From: a virus
Virus record (IMG/VR): IMGVR_UViG_3300046507_000416
Span: 1 to 39,387 of that record
Strand: one strand, 5' to 3'
DNA length: 39,387 nucleotides
Shown here: in pieces, positions 6,980 to 14,543 of the stretch
Numbering within the stretch: the stretch's first letter is position 1
Layout of the letters: each line of letters starts with the position of its first letter
Made by a program: the position numbers and the translations under genes
Notes under the pieces: model-generated
Seen by the model: only the letters and a program-made list of their open reading frames with translations
What the model was told of the DNA's origin: nothing
The model's database searches: none

Positions 6980-7055
6980 CGACATGCTGATGACCTTCGG
7001 AATCGCGGCACTTGGCCTCGGAATTATGTACTTCAAAAAGGATGGTGCGAAATGA
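6963..7055 (+). CDS. 30-aa single-pass membrane protein
   Basis: GTG 6963 has GGAGGGAG 11 bases upstream; ATG 6969 is an alternative. The product is a short polar head, one hydrophobic segment (MLMTFGIAALGLGIMYF) and a basic tail FKKDGAK, consistent with a single membrane helix with the C-terminus inside. It overlaps both neighbours (17 bases upstream, ATGA downstream), as real genes in this operon do. Function unknown. Confidence 0.5.
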   Translation: MTMHVSDMLMTFGIAALGLGIMYFKKDGAK

Positions 7056-7204
7056 CCCTCATGCAACGCCTGGTCAACATGCAATCCCAGCTGCAAGAAG
7101 CGGAGCAAAACGGAGAGCTGGATCTCTTCATCGAAGATCAGCACAAAGACCTCAACCGGCTGTTAGAACAAACCATATTGAACATGGGGAGAGAACAAAA
7201 ATGA
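7052..7204 (+). CDS. 50-aa coiled-coil-like early protein
   Basis: The ATG overlaps the previous stop (ATGA) and its own stop overlaps the next start in the same way. The sequence is Gln/Glu/Leu-rich and amphipathic and probably forms one or two helices. No family recognised. Confidence 0.5.
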   Translation: MTLMQRLVNMQSQLQEAEQNGELDLFIEDQHKDLNRLLEQTILNMGREQK

Positions 7205-7392
7205 TTACAAATGTCTCGATTCACCTTGAAGAAAGTACCAAAGTGGAAGCAGCGATTCGAACAGGGTATGCGGTTGTGAAATTCGGGGAGTACGGCGATC
7301 ACGGCTTGTATTTCAGATCGGAAGCGCACCTTCGCAGTTTCGCTGTAAGTGTTCTCCAGCAACTCGACGCTAAGGAGGAACAAATCGCATGA
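7201..7392 (+). CDS. Small early protein, function unknown
   Basis: 63 aa. The start at ATG 7201 is set by the ATGA overlap and the GGGGAGAG before it. The product shows an alternating pattern suggestive of an alpha/beta fold (GYAVVKFGEYGDHGLYF). It overlaps the next gene by four bases. No family recognised. Confidence 0.55.
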   Translation: MITNVSIHLEESTKVEAAIRTGYAVVKFGEYGDHGLYFRSEAHLRSFAVSVLQQLDAKEEQIA

Positions 7393-7583
7393 AAACGATG
7401 GTGTACGACAATCGGGTTTTCTGGATGATTACCGGCGTTTCGGCGGTGCGGCCTCACGGGTTCGACAGGCTTGAAATTTTAACCTGGGAGCCGGATGGCG
7501 AGGTGCAGTACAAATCAAGGACGGCAATGCCTTCTCTGTTAAATGTAGTGAAGTCAACTTTCCGAAGGGCGGGATTGGAATGA
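7389..7583 (+). CDS. Small early protein, function unknown
   Basis: 64 aa, ATGA overlap with its upstream neighbour and AAGGAGG just before the start. The product is predicted to be beta-rich in the first half. No motif recognised. Confidence 0.5.
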   Translation: MKTMVYDNRVFWMITGVSAVRPHGFDRLEILTWEPDGEVQYKSRTAMPSLLNVVKSTFRRAGLE

Positions 7584-7816
7584 AATACGTTAATTGTGTA
7601 AGCAACTGCTGTCACAGCAGCATCGATCAAGGAATCCGGCTCGAGTATCCATTGGGCGGCCATACGCACAGCATCTCCTACAAAATCGACGTATGCAGCG
7701 AATGCGGGCAACCGGTGGATTATCTGATGGAGCAATGCGGCGTATGTGGCGAGGTTGGATGTGCTGGAGAATGCGAAGAGGACGAAGCTGAAATCAATGT
7801 GTACCCTGCATATTAA
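7580..7816 (+). CDS. Cys-rich, zinc-binding-like early protein
   Basis: 78 aa with nine cysteines, including CSECGQ (CxxC) and CGVCGEVGCAGEC (CxxC, CxxxC). Such spacing suggests one or two zinc-ribbon-like sites. The tail is very acidic. It is coupled to the preceding gene by a four-base overlap. It may be a small protein- or nucleic-acid-binding factor; function unknown. Confidence 0.55.
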   Translation: MKYVNCVSNCCHSSIDQGIRLEYPLGGHTHSISYKIDVCSECGQPVDYLMEQCGVCGEVGCAGECEEDEAEINVYPAY

Positions 7817-7840
7817 AAAAACACCCACGGCAATGGGTGT
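7814..7840 (-). terminator. Intrinsic terminator reading leftward
   Basis: On the minus strand ACACCCA and TGGGTGT form a 7-bp stem with a 6-base loop, followed by seven T (7820-7814). On the plus strand the A-run comes before the stem and no T-run follows. No minus-strand gene lies upstream of it, so it would end antisense transcripts running through the early operon. Confidence 0.6.
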
Positions 7841-7889
7841 CCTGCAAAACAACTTATATAAAGTTTACCCGAAAGTGGGCGGGTTGTAC

Positions 7890-8123
7890 ATGGAAAAACG
7901 CTCAAACCTCGTGCTTCGCCACAAACAATCGGGCTTATTCTTCGACCGGATGGCGGATCACAGCAGCAAGCTTTGGATGGCATGGCGGTTTCCAGACGCT
8001 GAATATCTGCAAGTGTGGTTTGAAACGCACGGCTACGCGCCAGATCCGAACGAATACGAACCGATTGAAATCGAGTTGACTATAGCAATCAAGGAGGTAA
8101 TGAGAAATGTGCAAAATGAGTGA
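7890..8123 (+). CDS. Hypothetical early protein
   Basis: 77 aa from ATG 7890; the frame is open further upstream, with another ATG at 7833 inside the hairpin that has no ribosome site. The product has an aromatic-rich core (KLWMAWRFPDAEYLQVWFET) and an acidic C-terminal part. It overlaps the ERF gene start by 17 bases. No family recognised. Confidence 0.55.
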   Translation: MEKRSNLVLRHKQSGLFFDRMADHSSKLWMAWRFPDAEYLQVWFETHGYAPDPNEYEPIEIELTIAIKEVMRNVQNE

Positions 8124-8808
8124 AACGATCGGAAAGTTAGCAATGGCGCTCGTGAAGTTTAACTGCGAGGTTGAAACCATCGCGAAGGACGCGAAAAACC
8201 CGCATTTCAAAAACAATTACGCAACATTGGATAACATTGTTGAGGTTATACGCCCACTTCTAGCAAAGCAAGGCGTGATCGTCATGCAGATTCCAGGCGG
8301 AGACGGCGAGAACGTCATCATGAAAACCATGTTACTGCACGAATCCGGCGAGTTCATGAAATCCGAAGCGCTAATCATGCGGCCAGCGAAGAACGATCCG
8401 CAAGGCGTGGGGAGCTGCATCACTTACGCAAGGCGCTATAGCCTCTGCTCCATGCTGTCACTCAGCACTGGCGAAGACGATGACGGCAATCATGCTTCAC
8501 AACCTCAGAGAGCCGCACAACCACCTCAGAGCGCGCCACAACGTTCCCAATCCAGCACGCCACCACCACCTAGTGACCCAACTCAATCTAAATCCACCTA
8601 CACACCTCCACACAGCTACAAACGAGACGCCTACAGCCTGCGGGAACAACTATTCATGACCTGGAACGATCTCCAAAGCTTTGCGGAGCGCGTGCTTGAT
8701 CGGAAGGTCGGGAAGGTTACCGCGATTCAGGATGAAAAGGATTGGGAAATCATCGTGCGGGAACTGAACACTTTCCAAAGCCAGCCTTCCGCTGCTATGG
8801 AAGTCTGA
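8107..8808 (+). CDS. erf: ERF-family single-strand annealing protein
   Basis: 233 aa. The N-terminal ~130 residues match the ERF superfamily: SETIGKLAMALVKF, NPHFKNNYATLDNIVEVIRP and ITYARRYSLCSMLSL are its characteristic blocks. These proteins anneal complementary single strands and drive phage recombination and circularisation. The middle (about 135-175) is a Pro/Gln/Ser-rich linker, and the C-terminal tail is a separate small domain. AAGGAGG precedes the start. RusA (13996-14361) and the HNH protein next door fit a recombination set. Confidence 0.92.
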   Translation: MCKMSETIGKLAMALVKFNCEVETIAKDAKNPHFKNNYATLDNIVEVIRPLLAKQGVIVMQIPGGDGENVIMKTMLLHESGEFMKSEALIMRPAKNDPQGVGSCITYARRYSLCSMLSLSTGEDDDGNHASQPQRAAQPPQSAPQRSQSSTPPPPSDPTQSKSTYTPPHSYKRDAYSLREQLFMTWNDLQSFAERVLDRKVGKVTAIQDEKDWEIIVRELNTFQSQPSAAMEV

Positions 8809-9146
8809 TGTTCGAACTCCGTGCCGTACCTAAACCGTCCTACGGACGCAATAAACCCACTGCCGGCCAAAGGGGAGCTATCTCCCCTAAGGTCCGCAAG
8901 GCCCTGAAAGAACGCTCAAATGAGATCTGCGAGCGTTGCCATCAAGCCCGCGCCGTCCATGCCGCCCATCTCGTTAGACGATGGCAGGTAGAAAGAACTA
9001 CTTTAGCGGAGTTAGCTCACTTATGTGTCCCTTGTCATGATTGGGCAGATTCTTGCATCGAAGGACGCGAATGGCTGAAAGATTTTCATACGGCTCGGGC
9101 GGGTTCGGTCGATTCGGTGGCGCTAACGCGCAAGATCAAAGAATAG
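8808..9146 (+). CDS. HNH-type protein with zinc site
   Basis: 112 aa. The start is the TGATG overlap with the ERF gene; the longer upstream frame is a shadow. CERC (about 41-44) and CVPC-H (about 73-77) frame an HAAHLVRRW segment, the layout of a small HNH endonuclease with a structural zinc. A basic N-terminal tail could bind DNA. In phage recombination operons such proteins may process joints or nick DNA. Nuclease activity is inferred from the motif only. Confidence 0.7.
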   Translation: MFELRAVPKPSYGRNKPTAGQRGAISPKVRKALKERSNEICERCHQARAVHAAHLVRRWQVERTTLAELAHLCVPCHDWADSCIEGREWLKDFHTARAGSVDSVALTRKIKE

Positions 9147-9157
9147 GTGGTGTAGAT

Positions 9158-9373
9158 GTGCACATAAGAAAAATGGAACAAGCGTTGATTATGTCGGAAG
9201 GAATCGTATGCGTTAATTATTTTGATATGAATCATGGTCAAGCCACGTTTAAAAAATTTGGGGATAACCAGTATGGTTGTAGCGAATGTGGGGCCGTTAT
9301 GACGTTTAAAGAGCCAGTTTTAGTTCTTGAGGAAAAGGGCCGCTTGAAAATGCAGGTTGAAGTATCTGAATGA
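9158..9373 (+). CDS. Small CxxC protein
   Basis: 71 aa from GTG 9158, chosen because AGGTGGTG lies 6 bases upstream; in-frame codons further upstream belong to an overlap with the HNH gene. Contains one CSEC motif. Function unknown. Confidence 0.5.
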   Translation: MHIRKMEQALIMSEGIVCVNYFDMNHGQATFKKFGDNQYGCSECGAVMTFKEPVLVLEEKGRLKMQVEVSE

Positions 9374-9390
9374 ATAGGCGGTGTACATGA

Positions 9391-9558
9391 ATGTACCTTT
9401 CGAAGTTTTTGGAGTGCCTAAGAGTATTGCCCGAAGGCGCCAAAGAAGATATTTTCGACACGCTTAATGCCATGTGCGATGGAGAGGGAGACGCATCGAC
9501 GGCAGAAAACGAGATACAGGAAACGCTATCTCGTTATATCAAAATGAATAGCAATTGA
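9391..9558 (+). CDS. 55-aa early protein, function unknown
   Basis: ATG 9391 has AGGCGGTG 7 bases upstream. The product starts MYLSKFLECLRVLPEGAK, has an acidic centre and looks helical. It fills the gap between two clear genes. No family recognised. Confidence 0.5.
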   Translation: MYLSKFLECLRVLPEGAKEDIFDTLNAMCDGEGDASTAENEIQETLSRYIKMNSN

Positions 9559-9582
9559 CCATGACGGCGGGAGGGAACGGGC

Positions 9583-10125
9583 ATGGAAGTAGTGCAGCCG
9601 ATTAGGAGTGTCGAGAAGTTGGAGCGGATGAAGGCGGCGTTGCGGAAGCGCTCGGAGCGTGACTGGTTCCTGCTGGTGATGGGGATTAACGTCGGCCTAC
9701 GGATCGGCGATCTACTGAAGCTTCACGTCCGGGACGTTCGGAACAAATCGCATATCCGTATCATCGAGGGCAAGACGAAGAAGAAAAAGCGGTTTCCAAT
9801 CAATGCGGAACTGCGCGAGATTATCAACGCGTACACGAAGGGCATGCCGGACAGCGCGCCGCTGTTTCTGAGTTACCGGACGAAGCAGAACATTGGCCGC
9901 GTCCAGGCTTACCGCATCCTCAATTACGCGGCGGCGGAGGTCGGCCTATCGGAAATCGGGACGCATACGCTTCGTAAGACATTCGGCTATCATTTCTACC
10001 GGCAGTACAAGGACGTGGCGCTGCTTCAGGAGATATTCAACCATTCGGCGCCGTCGATCACGATGCGGTATATCGGAATTAATCAAGACATTATAGACGA
10101 AGCAGTGGGAGGTTTTCACTTATGA
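9583..10125 (+). CDS. Catalytic-domain-only tyrosine recombinase
   Basis: 180 aa. It contains the full set of tyrosine-recombinase residues: Arg in GLRIGDLL, a Lys-rich beta-hairpin (KTKKKKR), HTLRKTFGYH, the second His in FNHS and the nucleophile Tyr in MRYIG. It lacks the N-terminal core-binding domain of the integrase at 3772-4989 and is under half its length. It lies inside the early operon, with a four-base overlap to the next gene. Possible jobs are resolving multimers of the circular genome or assisting the integrase. Short recombinases of this type occur in Firmicutes phages; no target site is visible beside it. Confidence 0.85.
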   Translation: MEVVQPIRSVEKLERMKAALRKRSERDWFLLVMGINVGLRIGDLLKLHVRDVRNKSHIRIIEGKTKKKKRFPINAELREIINAYTKGMPDSAPLFLSYRTKQNIGRVQAYRILNYAAAEVGLSEIGTHTLRKTFGYHFYRQYKDVALLQEIFNHSAPSITMRYIGINQDIIDEAVGGFHL

Positions 10126-10511
10126 GCAAGAATGAGACCGTTCGATTATCTGAATTAGATTCAGAAACGATTGTTAGTTATGAGGATGCGCACTATACGT
10201 TGACTGTTGCGGAACTTCGAGAAAGAGTGGCCGTTGGTGATTACCGTGGCGGCGTCACGTGGTACGTAGCAAATCCGCATTGCTGGAGCCCGACCGCAAA
10301 ACAAATGGTTGAGCAGTACATTGAAAATGAATATGACAACGGGATGTACGAAGGCTGGGATGAACGAGCTTTCGATTGCATGAAGTCGGAACACTACGAT
10401 CGCATTCAGGCGGTTTTGGATGAGGCATTCAAGGGCGATCACGCTACAAAGTACTGGATGCTTGATGGAGCTGAGGTTGAAATTGACGTTCCGGCGACGA
10501 ACATTCGCTGA
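10122..10511 (+). CDS. Hypothetical early protein
   Basis: 129 aa, ATGA-coupled to the recombinase gene. Acidic, Trp- and Tyr-rich (YVANPHCWSPTAKQMVEQYIENEYD) with no signal peptide or membrane segment. No recognised family. Confidence 0.6.
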   Translation: MSKNETVRLSELDSETIVSYEDAHYTLTVAELRERVAVGDYRGGVTWYVANPHCWSPTAKQMVEQYIENEYDNGMYEGWDERAFDCMKSEHYDRIQAVLDEAFKGDHATKYWMLDGAEVEIDVPATNIR

Positions 10512-10539
10512 ATACCGAAGAACATGGGAGTGTGAAGGA

Positions 10540-10749
10540 ATGAGCGACCTCGTCAGCGACAGGACTCATGCCGCTCGTAAATGGTACTGGTGTGACAACT
10601 GTCGGAGCACAATCTTTACCGGACAGAAGTACAGGAGATTATTCGGCGCTGCGTTCAGTGGAGATAAGAAGCGAGAGATGAAGTTATGCATGCGCTGCAC
10701 GAGCCAGGATGAGGACGGACACACCGTTCTTATTTTGAACTCGGACTGA
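10540..10749 (+). CDS. Zinc-ribbon-like small protein
   Basis: 69 aa from ATG 10540. CDNC (about 18-21) and CMRC (about 50-53) are spaced as in a zinc ribbon, with a basic segment between them. GGGAG lies 9 bases upstream. After the stop, 10750-10839 holds no gene, only a GC-rich stretch with weak pairing potential (GGCCATCG against CGATGGTC). Confidence 0.55.
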   Translation: MSDLVSDRTHAARKWYWCDNCRSTIFTGQKYRRLFGAAFSGDKKREMKLCMRCTSQDEDGHTVLILNSD

Positions 10750-10839
10750 ATAAAACGTTACACCCCGGCCGAAGGCCATCGTTTCGACCGAAATACACAA
10801 CGAAGTGGCGGCCGATGGTCGCCTAGGAGGTACGAATAG

Positions 10840-11043
10840 ATGAGCTACATAGACAAAGAAAAATTACAAAAAGACGTAGAGAGTTACAAGAAACACTGTG
10901 ATGACAAAATCAACGAGGCATACCGAAAAGAAAATGTTTCGGCGCACATCTTTTGGAGAGGTCGGAAAGCGGCGTTCGAAGACTTCGCGCTTATGGTTGA
11001 ACATGCAAGCGTATTGGCCTTGGATGAGGAGGTACTAGGATGA
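10840..11043 (+). CDS. Hypothetical 67-aa early protein
   Basis: Preceded by AGGAGGT. The product is helical and Lys/Glu-rich, and ends with a four-base overlap to the next gene. No family recognised. Confidence 0.55.
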   Translation: MSYIDKEKLQKDVESYKKHCDDKINEAYRKENVSAHIFWRGRKAAFEDFALMVEHASVLALDEEVLG

Positions 11044-11333
11044 GCACATGTGCCAACTGCGGGAATGAATTGCGTACATGCGGAAAATGCGGATTCAGCA
11101 AAGTGTACGAGGAAGATTTGATGCACCTCAAACGGGAGATCGAGCAACTTAAAGAAGCCAATGCGACGCTGCTGGAATGTGTGAAGTGGTACGCAGATTC
11201 AGAAAATTACGCTCCGAAATTCTATATTGGTGATGACCCAGACTTACCAGACGAAATCGAATCGGCTATTGATGCTGACTACGGCGAGCGAGCATCTGAA
11301 TGCCTCAAACAGATCGGATCTGACAACAGATGA
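11040..11333 (+). CDS. Zinc-finger plus coiled-coil small protein
   Basis: 97 aa. The N-terminus has CANC and CGKC (residues 4-17), a compact zinc knuckle, followed by a helix with heptad spacing (DLMHLKREIEQLKEANATLLE) and an acidic C-terminal half. It is coupled to both neighbours by four-base overlaps. Function unknown. Confidence 0.6.
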   Translation: MSTCANCGNELRTCGKCGFSKVYEEDLMHLKREIEQLKEANATLLECVKWYADSENYAPKFYIGDDPDLPDEIESAIDADYGERASECLKQIGSDNR

Positions 11334-11572
11334 GGGATATAGCCAAGGATAAAGAGCACCTAGAGTGGGCGCGAAAGGCAGTTGAAGGTAAATACGTGGA
11401 ATTGGGTAGCGTTTACAACATGGCTGAGTACTGGATAGAACAATACGAAGCCGCACAAGCCCGTATAAGCGAACTGGAACAAGAAAGGCTGTCTTATACC
11501 CCTCTATCGGCTGCAAAGCTACCAGAACACGATATAGCGCTTAAGAAAGTATTCAAAGAATTGGGGCTTTAA
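11330..11572 (+). CDS. Hypothetical coiled-coil early protein
   Basis: 80 aa, coupled to the preceding gene. Contains a helix with coiled-coil character (EQYEAAQARISELEQERL). It is followed by a weak terminator-like hairpin. Confidence 0.55.
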   Translation: MRDIAKDKEHLEWARKAVEGKYVELGSVYNMAEYWIEQYEAAQARISELEQERLSYTPLSAAKLPEHDIALKKVFKELGL

Positions 11573-11587
11573 TCGGCCCTTTCCTTT
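11563..11587 (+). terminator. Weak terminator-like hairpin
   Basis: GGGC (11564-11567) can pair with GCCC (11576-11579), followed by TTTCCTTTTT. The stem is short, so it could attenuate but probably not stop early transcription. Confidence 0.3.
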
Positions 11588-11624
11588 TTAAACAAAAATC
11601 GGACAAGCCAAGGAGATGGTAACT

Positions 11625-11852
11625 ATGATGCACCCCGTACATCAGCGTCTCGCAGAATTGTCGGCAATATCCAGCAAGCGCGCTTTCTCACTCAGCGAGG
11701 CCGTGGAGTTCAACCAATGCTTGAAAGCGAATTTATCCATGGCTTATGAAGACGCAAAAATAAGGAACCTATCCGTTATCGCTTCTGAATGCAATGACGT
11801 TGATTGGCAGCACGAAATCTGCGCACGGATCGAAAAAGGCAGTTTTCAATGA
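11625..11852 (+). CDS. Hypothetical 75-aa early protein
   Basis: Start ATG 11625 is chosen over ATG 11616 because AGGAG (11611-11615) lies 9 bases before it. The product is helical, with no recognised motif, and overlaps the next gene by ATGA. Confidence 0.55.
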   Translation: MMHPVHQRLAELSAISSKRAFSLSEAVEFNQCLKANLSMAYEDAKIRNLSVIASECNDVDWQHEICARIEKGSFQ

Positions 11853-12040
11853 ACACGGAAATTGACCAGATTTACGAGTCGTGGGAGTGGAAGTTGCGCG
11901 AAAAGCTGTCAGAAGCCAATGACGTGGTACGCCGGGTCTACAAGGAATGCATGCAGTTTAAAGTGACGCCGGCGGCGTACGAAGTTTTTATGAAGGACAA
12001 GCTTTCCAAGTTGCTGCAAGAGATTGGAGATTCAGACTGA
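11849..12040 (+). CDS. Hypothetical 63-aa early protein
   Basis: ATGA overlap with the preceding gene fixes the start. Amphipathic helical pattern with Trp residues near the N-terminus (YESWEWKLREKL). It lies directly upstream of the replication genes. Function unknown. Confidence 0.5.
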   Translation: MNTEIDQIYESWEWKLREKLSEANDVVRRVYKECMQFKVTPAAYEVFMKDKLSKLLQEIGDSD

Positions 12041-12053
12041 AAGGGGTGAAAAA

Positions 12054-12872
12054 ATGGCACGTCCTCGAAAAGAAGGCATGGACTATTTCCCTCATGATGT
12101 GAATTTAGCAAGCGATAAGAAGGTCGAAGCGTTGCGGATCATCCATGGCAATGATGGTTACGCGTTCTTCTGTATCATGCTTGAGCTCATCTACCAGGAG
12201 AACAATTTTGAGCTAAACGTTTCTGACGCAGAAACTATCCAGATACTCGCCAAAAAAACGGAAGTAACTCCGCAAAAACTGCAAGAAATGATTTTAACGA
12301 GCATCAAACACGGATGTTTTGATCGTGAACGGTATGAAAATGACCGCGTTTTAACCTCAAACGGCATAAAAAAGCGGGCTTCGATGGTCGTCGATAAGCG
12401 TGAAAAGACGCGTAAAACCTACGTCACGTCTCAAGCACAAGTTTCTGACGTAGTTTCTGCCGCAGAAATGGGGGAAGAAAGTACACAAAGTAAAAGTAAA
12501 AGTAAAAGAAAAGTAAAAGAGAAAGTAATTAAAACATATACCACCGAATTCGATGAATTCTGGAATGTGTATCCTCGGAAAATCGGAAAAGTGGAATGTT
12601 TTAAAACGTGGGAGAAGGTCATCAAGAACGGCGAGCAATCATCCTTAATCATTCAATGCGCAGACAACTACGCGAAAGACTGTTTGAACAAGAACACGGA
12701 AGAACGATTCATCAAGCATCCGAAAACCTTTTTAAACGATGAGCGATACAAGGATTATAAAATCATAGCGCTTGGAGGTGGCGGAGGTGCATATGGGACA
12801 AGCCATAGCGGAGGTATTCAACAGTATTCCGAACCCGAAGAAGACTGGAGCAAGTTTGTATTCAAAGGATGA
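12054..12872 (+). CDS. Phage replication initiator (Lin1244/DnaD-like)
   Basis: 272 aa from ATG 12054 (AAAGGGGTG upstream). Residues 1-110 match the Lin1244/Lin1753-type (DUF4373) N-terminal winged-helix domain: MDYFPHDVNLASDKKVEALR and NDGYAFFCIMLELIYQ. A low-complexity Lys/Ser linker (about 147-160) leads to a C-terminal domain with FDEFWNVYPRKIGK and ERFIKHPKTFLNDERY, seen in many phage replisome organisers. It probably binds the phage origin and recruits the helicase loader encoded next, whose gene overlaps this one by 80 bases. The A-rich, GTAAAA-repeated DNA coding for the linker (12487-12530) could be part of the origin. Confidence 0.85.
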   Translation: MARPRKEGMDYFPHDVNLASDKKVEALRIIHGNDGYAFFCIMLELIYQENNFELNVSDAETIQILAKKTEVTPQKLQEMILTSIKHGCFDRERYENDRVLTSNGIKKRASMVVDKREKTRKTYVTSQAQVSDVVSAAEMGEESTQSKSKSKRKVKEKVIKTYTTEFDEFWNVYPRKIGKVECFKTWEKVIKNGEQSSLIIQCADNYAKDCLNKNTEERFIKHPKTFLNDERYKDYKIIALGGGGGAYGTSHSGGIQQYSEPEEDWSKFVFKG

Positions 12873-13647
12873 GCATGAAGGCACCTACTGCTGCTTAACC
12901 TGCAAGCAGGAAATCAAACGTATCTTCTTCCCCTTGATGCAAAAGTACGTTTTGCCTATGGCTTGCTTGTGCGATGTGCTCCGCATGAAAAGGGAACAGG
13001 AAATCGAGGATCGGAAACAACGCCGGGCCTTACTCGAGAAAGCCTACAAACGCAGTATCATGAGCGATGCCCTGAAACATGCCTCATTCGATAACTTCAT
13101 CATCCGCAACGGCACGGAACATTGTTACAGCGAAGCCCGCAGAATGGCAGACGACTACGAGAGGCACACAGAAGGGCTGCTGATGTTCGGCAAACCTGGC
13201 AACGGCAAAAGTCATCTCGCAGCCGCTATCCATCACCACTTGGACGGTCAAGGGTACGTCAGCTTGTTCTTAGACATTCCGCAATTATTCAATATCGCGA
13301 AAGACACGTTTAAATCCAGCAGCAAGTTAAGCCTGACGGACATCATCACCGCGGCGATCGATTGCGATCTGCTAACGCTGGACGAGCTAGGATCAGGGGT
13401 GCTGACGGAAACGGAGTTCAACGACATCTTATTCCCCATCGTGAACGGCCGGCAGGGCAAGAAAACGAACTACACGTCCAACCTGGACATCGGACGGCTG
13501 AAAACCTGGTTTGCCTACGGACGGAATAAAGAGCCGCTGGATGTAGACGGGCGATTGATTGATCGGATGCTGGGAAGCTGCGTGGTCATGGAGAACCGTG
13601 GAACAAGCAAACGGCAAGAAGACGCCATGCATCGAATGGGCCATTAA
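12793..13647 (+). CDS. dnaC: DnaC-like helicase loader (AAA+ ATPase)
   Basis: 284 aa from ATG 12793 (an upstream TTG at 12772 is open but less likely). An N-terminal zinc-binding part has CCLTC and a later CLC. The AAA+ core has Walker A GKPGNGKS at 133-140 and Walker B LLTLDELG at about 196-203, with a sensor region near YTSNLDIGRL. DnaC/DnaI-type loaders place the replicative helicase on melted origin DNA. No phage helicase gene is visible, so it likely hijacks the host DnaB/DnaC helicase. It overlaps the initiator gene. Confidence 0.92.
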   Translation: MGQAIAEVFNSIPNPKKTGASLYSKDEHEGTYCCLTCKQEIKRIFFPLMQKYVLPMACLCDVLRMKREQEIEDRKQRRALLEKAYKRSIMSDALKHASFDNFIIRNGTEHCYSEARRMADDYERHTEGLLMFGKPGNGKSHLAAAIHHHLDGQGYVSLFLDIPQLFNIAKDTFKSSSKLSLTDIITAAIDCDLLTLDELGSGVLTETEFNDILFPIVNGRQGKKTNYTSNLDIGRLKTWFAYGRNKEPLDVDGRLIDRMLGSCVVMENRGTSKRQEDAMHRMGH

Positions 13648-13666
13648 AACCTGAGGAGGAAGCAGT

Positions 13667-13999
13667 ATGAAGGTATTTATCGATAACGTAATCGTTGATG
13701 GTGAAGTGAAAGGCAAACTGTATCTGGAATCGGACGAAATGCAGTTTGTTCTCAAGGAGTACAACGGGAAAGTGACAGTTAACGCAAAGGGGAAAGAAGT
13801 TGAGCAGTACAAAACGCATGGCTATTATACAAATGTCCATTTTGCACTCAAACATTTCTTGAAAATGAAGATCATGGGCTCCACTGCTACAACGCTTAGA
13901 GAACTCCAAGAAGACATCGAAAGTATTCGTCGCTATATTGAGTCGGTATTACCGCTTGGACTCCCCCAAGAGGCTCACAGAGCGCCTACGGAAGTATGA
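13667..13999 (+). CDS. Hypothetical phage protein (DUF5405-like pattern)
   Basis: 110 aa, preceded by GAGGAGG. The first 75 residues read as beta strands followed by helix (FVLKEYNGKVTVNAKGKEVEQYKTHGYY), a pattern seen in small phage proteins of the DUF5405 kind. The C-terminal part is a helix. It overlaps the RusA start by four bases. The family resemblance is from memory of the pattern and is weak. Confidence 0.6.
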   Translation: MKVFIDNVIVDGEVKGKLYLESDEMQFVLKEYNGKVTVNAKGKEVEQYKTHGYYTNVHFALKHFLKMKIMGSTATTLRELQEDIESIRRYIESVLPLGLPQEAHRAPTEV

Positions 14000-14361
14000 T
14001 GCAGACCATTCATATCGACGGCATGCCGCCCAACCTGAATAAGTACCGCAACATGCACTATCATGTGCTCGATAAGGAAAAGAAGCGATGGGCCGCAATT
14101 ATAAAAGCCATCGTTCACGAACAACAGATCGAGCCGATGAAGCGGATTCATATGCGGTATGAATTCTGGTTCAAGACGAAGGTTGAGCATGACCCTGACA
14201 ATTACGCATGCTGCGCGAAATTCATCAATGACGGACTTGTCGATTGCGGTTTTCTCCCGCGGGATAATTTCGATCACATCGTATCGTTAACCATCTGCCA
14301 AGGCGGCATCAGCAAGCATCCGCACATCCTAATCTTTATGGACGAAATTATAGAGCCGTAA
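13996..14361 (+). CDS. rusA: RusA-like Holliday junction resolvase
   Basis: 121 aa. RusA signatures: the start MPPNLNKYR, then HDPDNYACCAKFINDGLVDCGFLPRDNFDHI, which holds the conserved acidic residues (D of DPDN, D of NDGL and D of RDN) that bind the catalytic metal. RusA dimers cut four-way DNA junctions made during recombination and replication. It is coupled to the previous gene by ATGA overlap. The length matches the family. Confidence 0.92.
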   Translation: MMQTIHIDGMPPNLNKYRNMHYHVLDKEKKRWAAIIKAIVHEQQIEPMKRIHMRYEFWFKTKVEHDPDNYACCAKFINDGLVDCGFLPRDNFDHIVSLTICQGGISKHPHILIFMDEIIEP

Positions 14362-14543
14362 AGGTACCTACAAGCGCGGCAAAGCCTAAAATGCACTCTT
14401 AATACCACAAGGAAATTGAAGGGCTCAAAAAGTCCGCTAGGCGCTTCAAATGAATTCCTAGTCATACGTACAGTTTGCCCGATTTTGAACCCGTTTATAC
14501 CAAATTTTATACCTATACGGTGTATGGGTATGGGGGTAATCAC
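14362..14543. other. Gene-poor gap with possible internal promoter
   Basis: The 182 bases between RusA and the next gene contain no convincing gene. A frame open from TTG 14418 to 14549 has only a weak ribosome site and an unlikely composition. The right part is AT-rich with repeated TATACC and an imperfect palindrome (ATACCTATAC / GTGTATGGGTAT). Confidence 0.4.
14485..14513 (+). promoter_or_regulatory. Possible mid-operon promoter
   Basis: TTGAAC (14485-14490), a 17-base spacer and TATACC (14508-14513). It would drive the second half of the early operon, which holds the sigma factor and ArpU regulator. The match is moderate. Confidence 0.4.

Noticed and set aside
7935-8216. 93-codon minus-strand frame upstream of the leftward terminator
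   Set aside because: Shadow of the ERF and preceding genes with no start signals, so it does not explain the terminator at 7814-7840.
12487-12530. Short tandem repeats as a CRISPR array or iterons
   Set aside because: They are low-complexity codons for a Lys/Ser linker, with no spacer-repeat structure; kept only as a weak origin idea.
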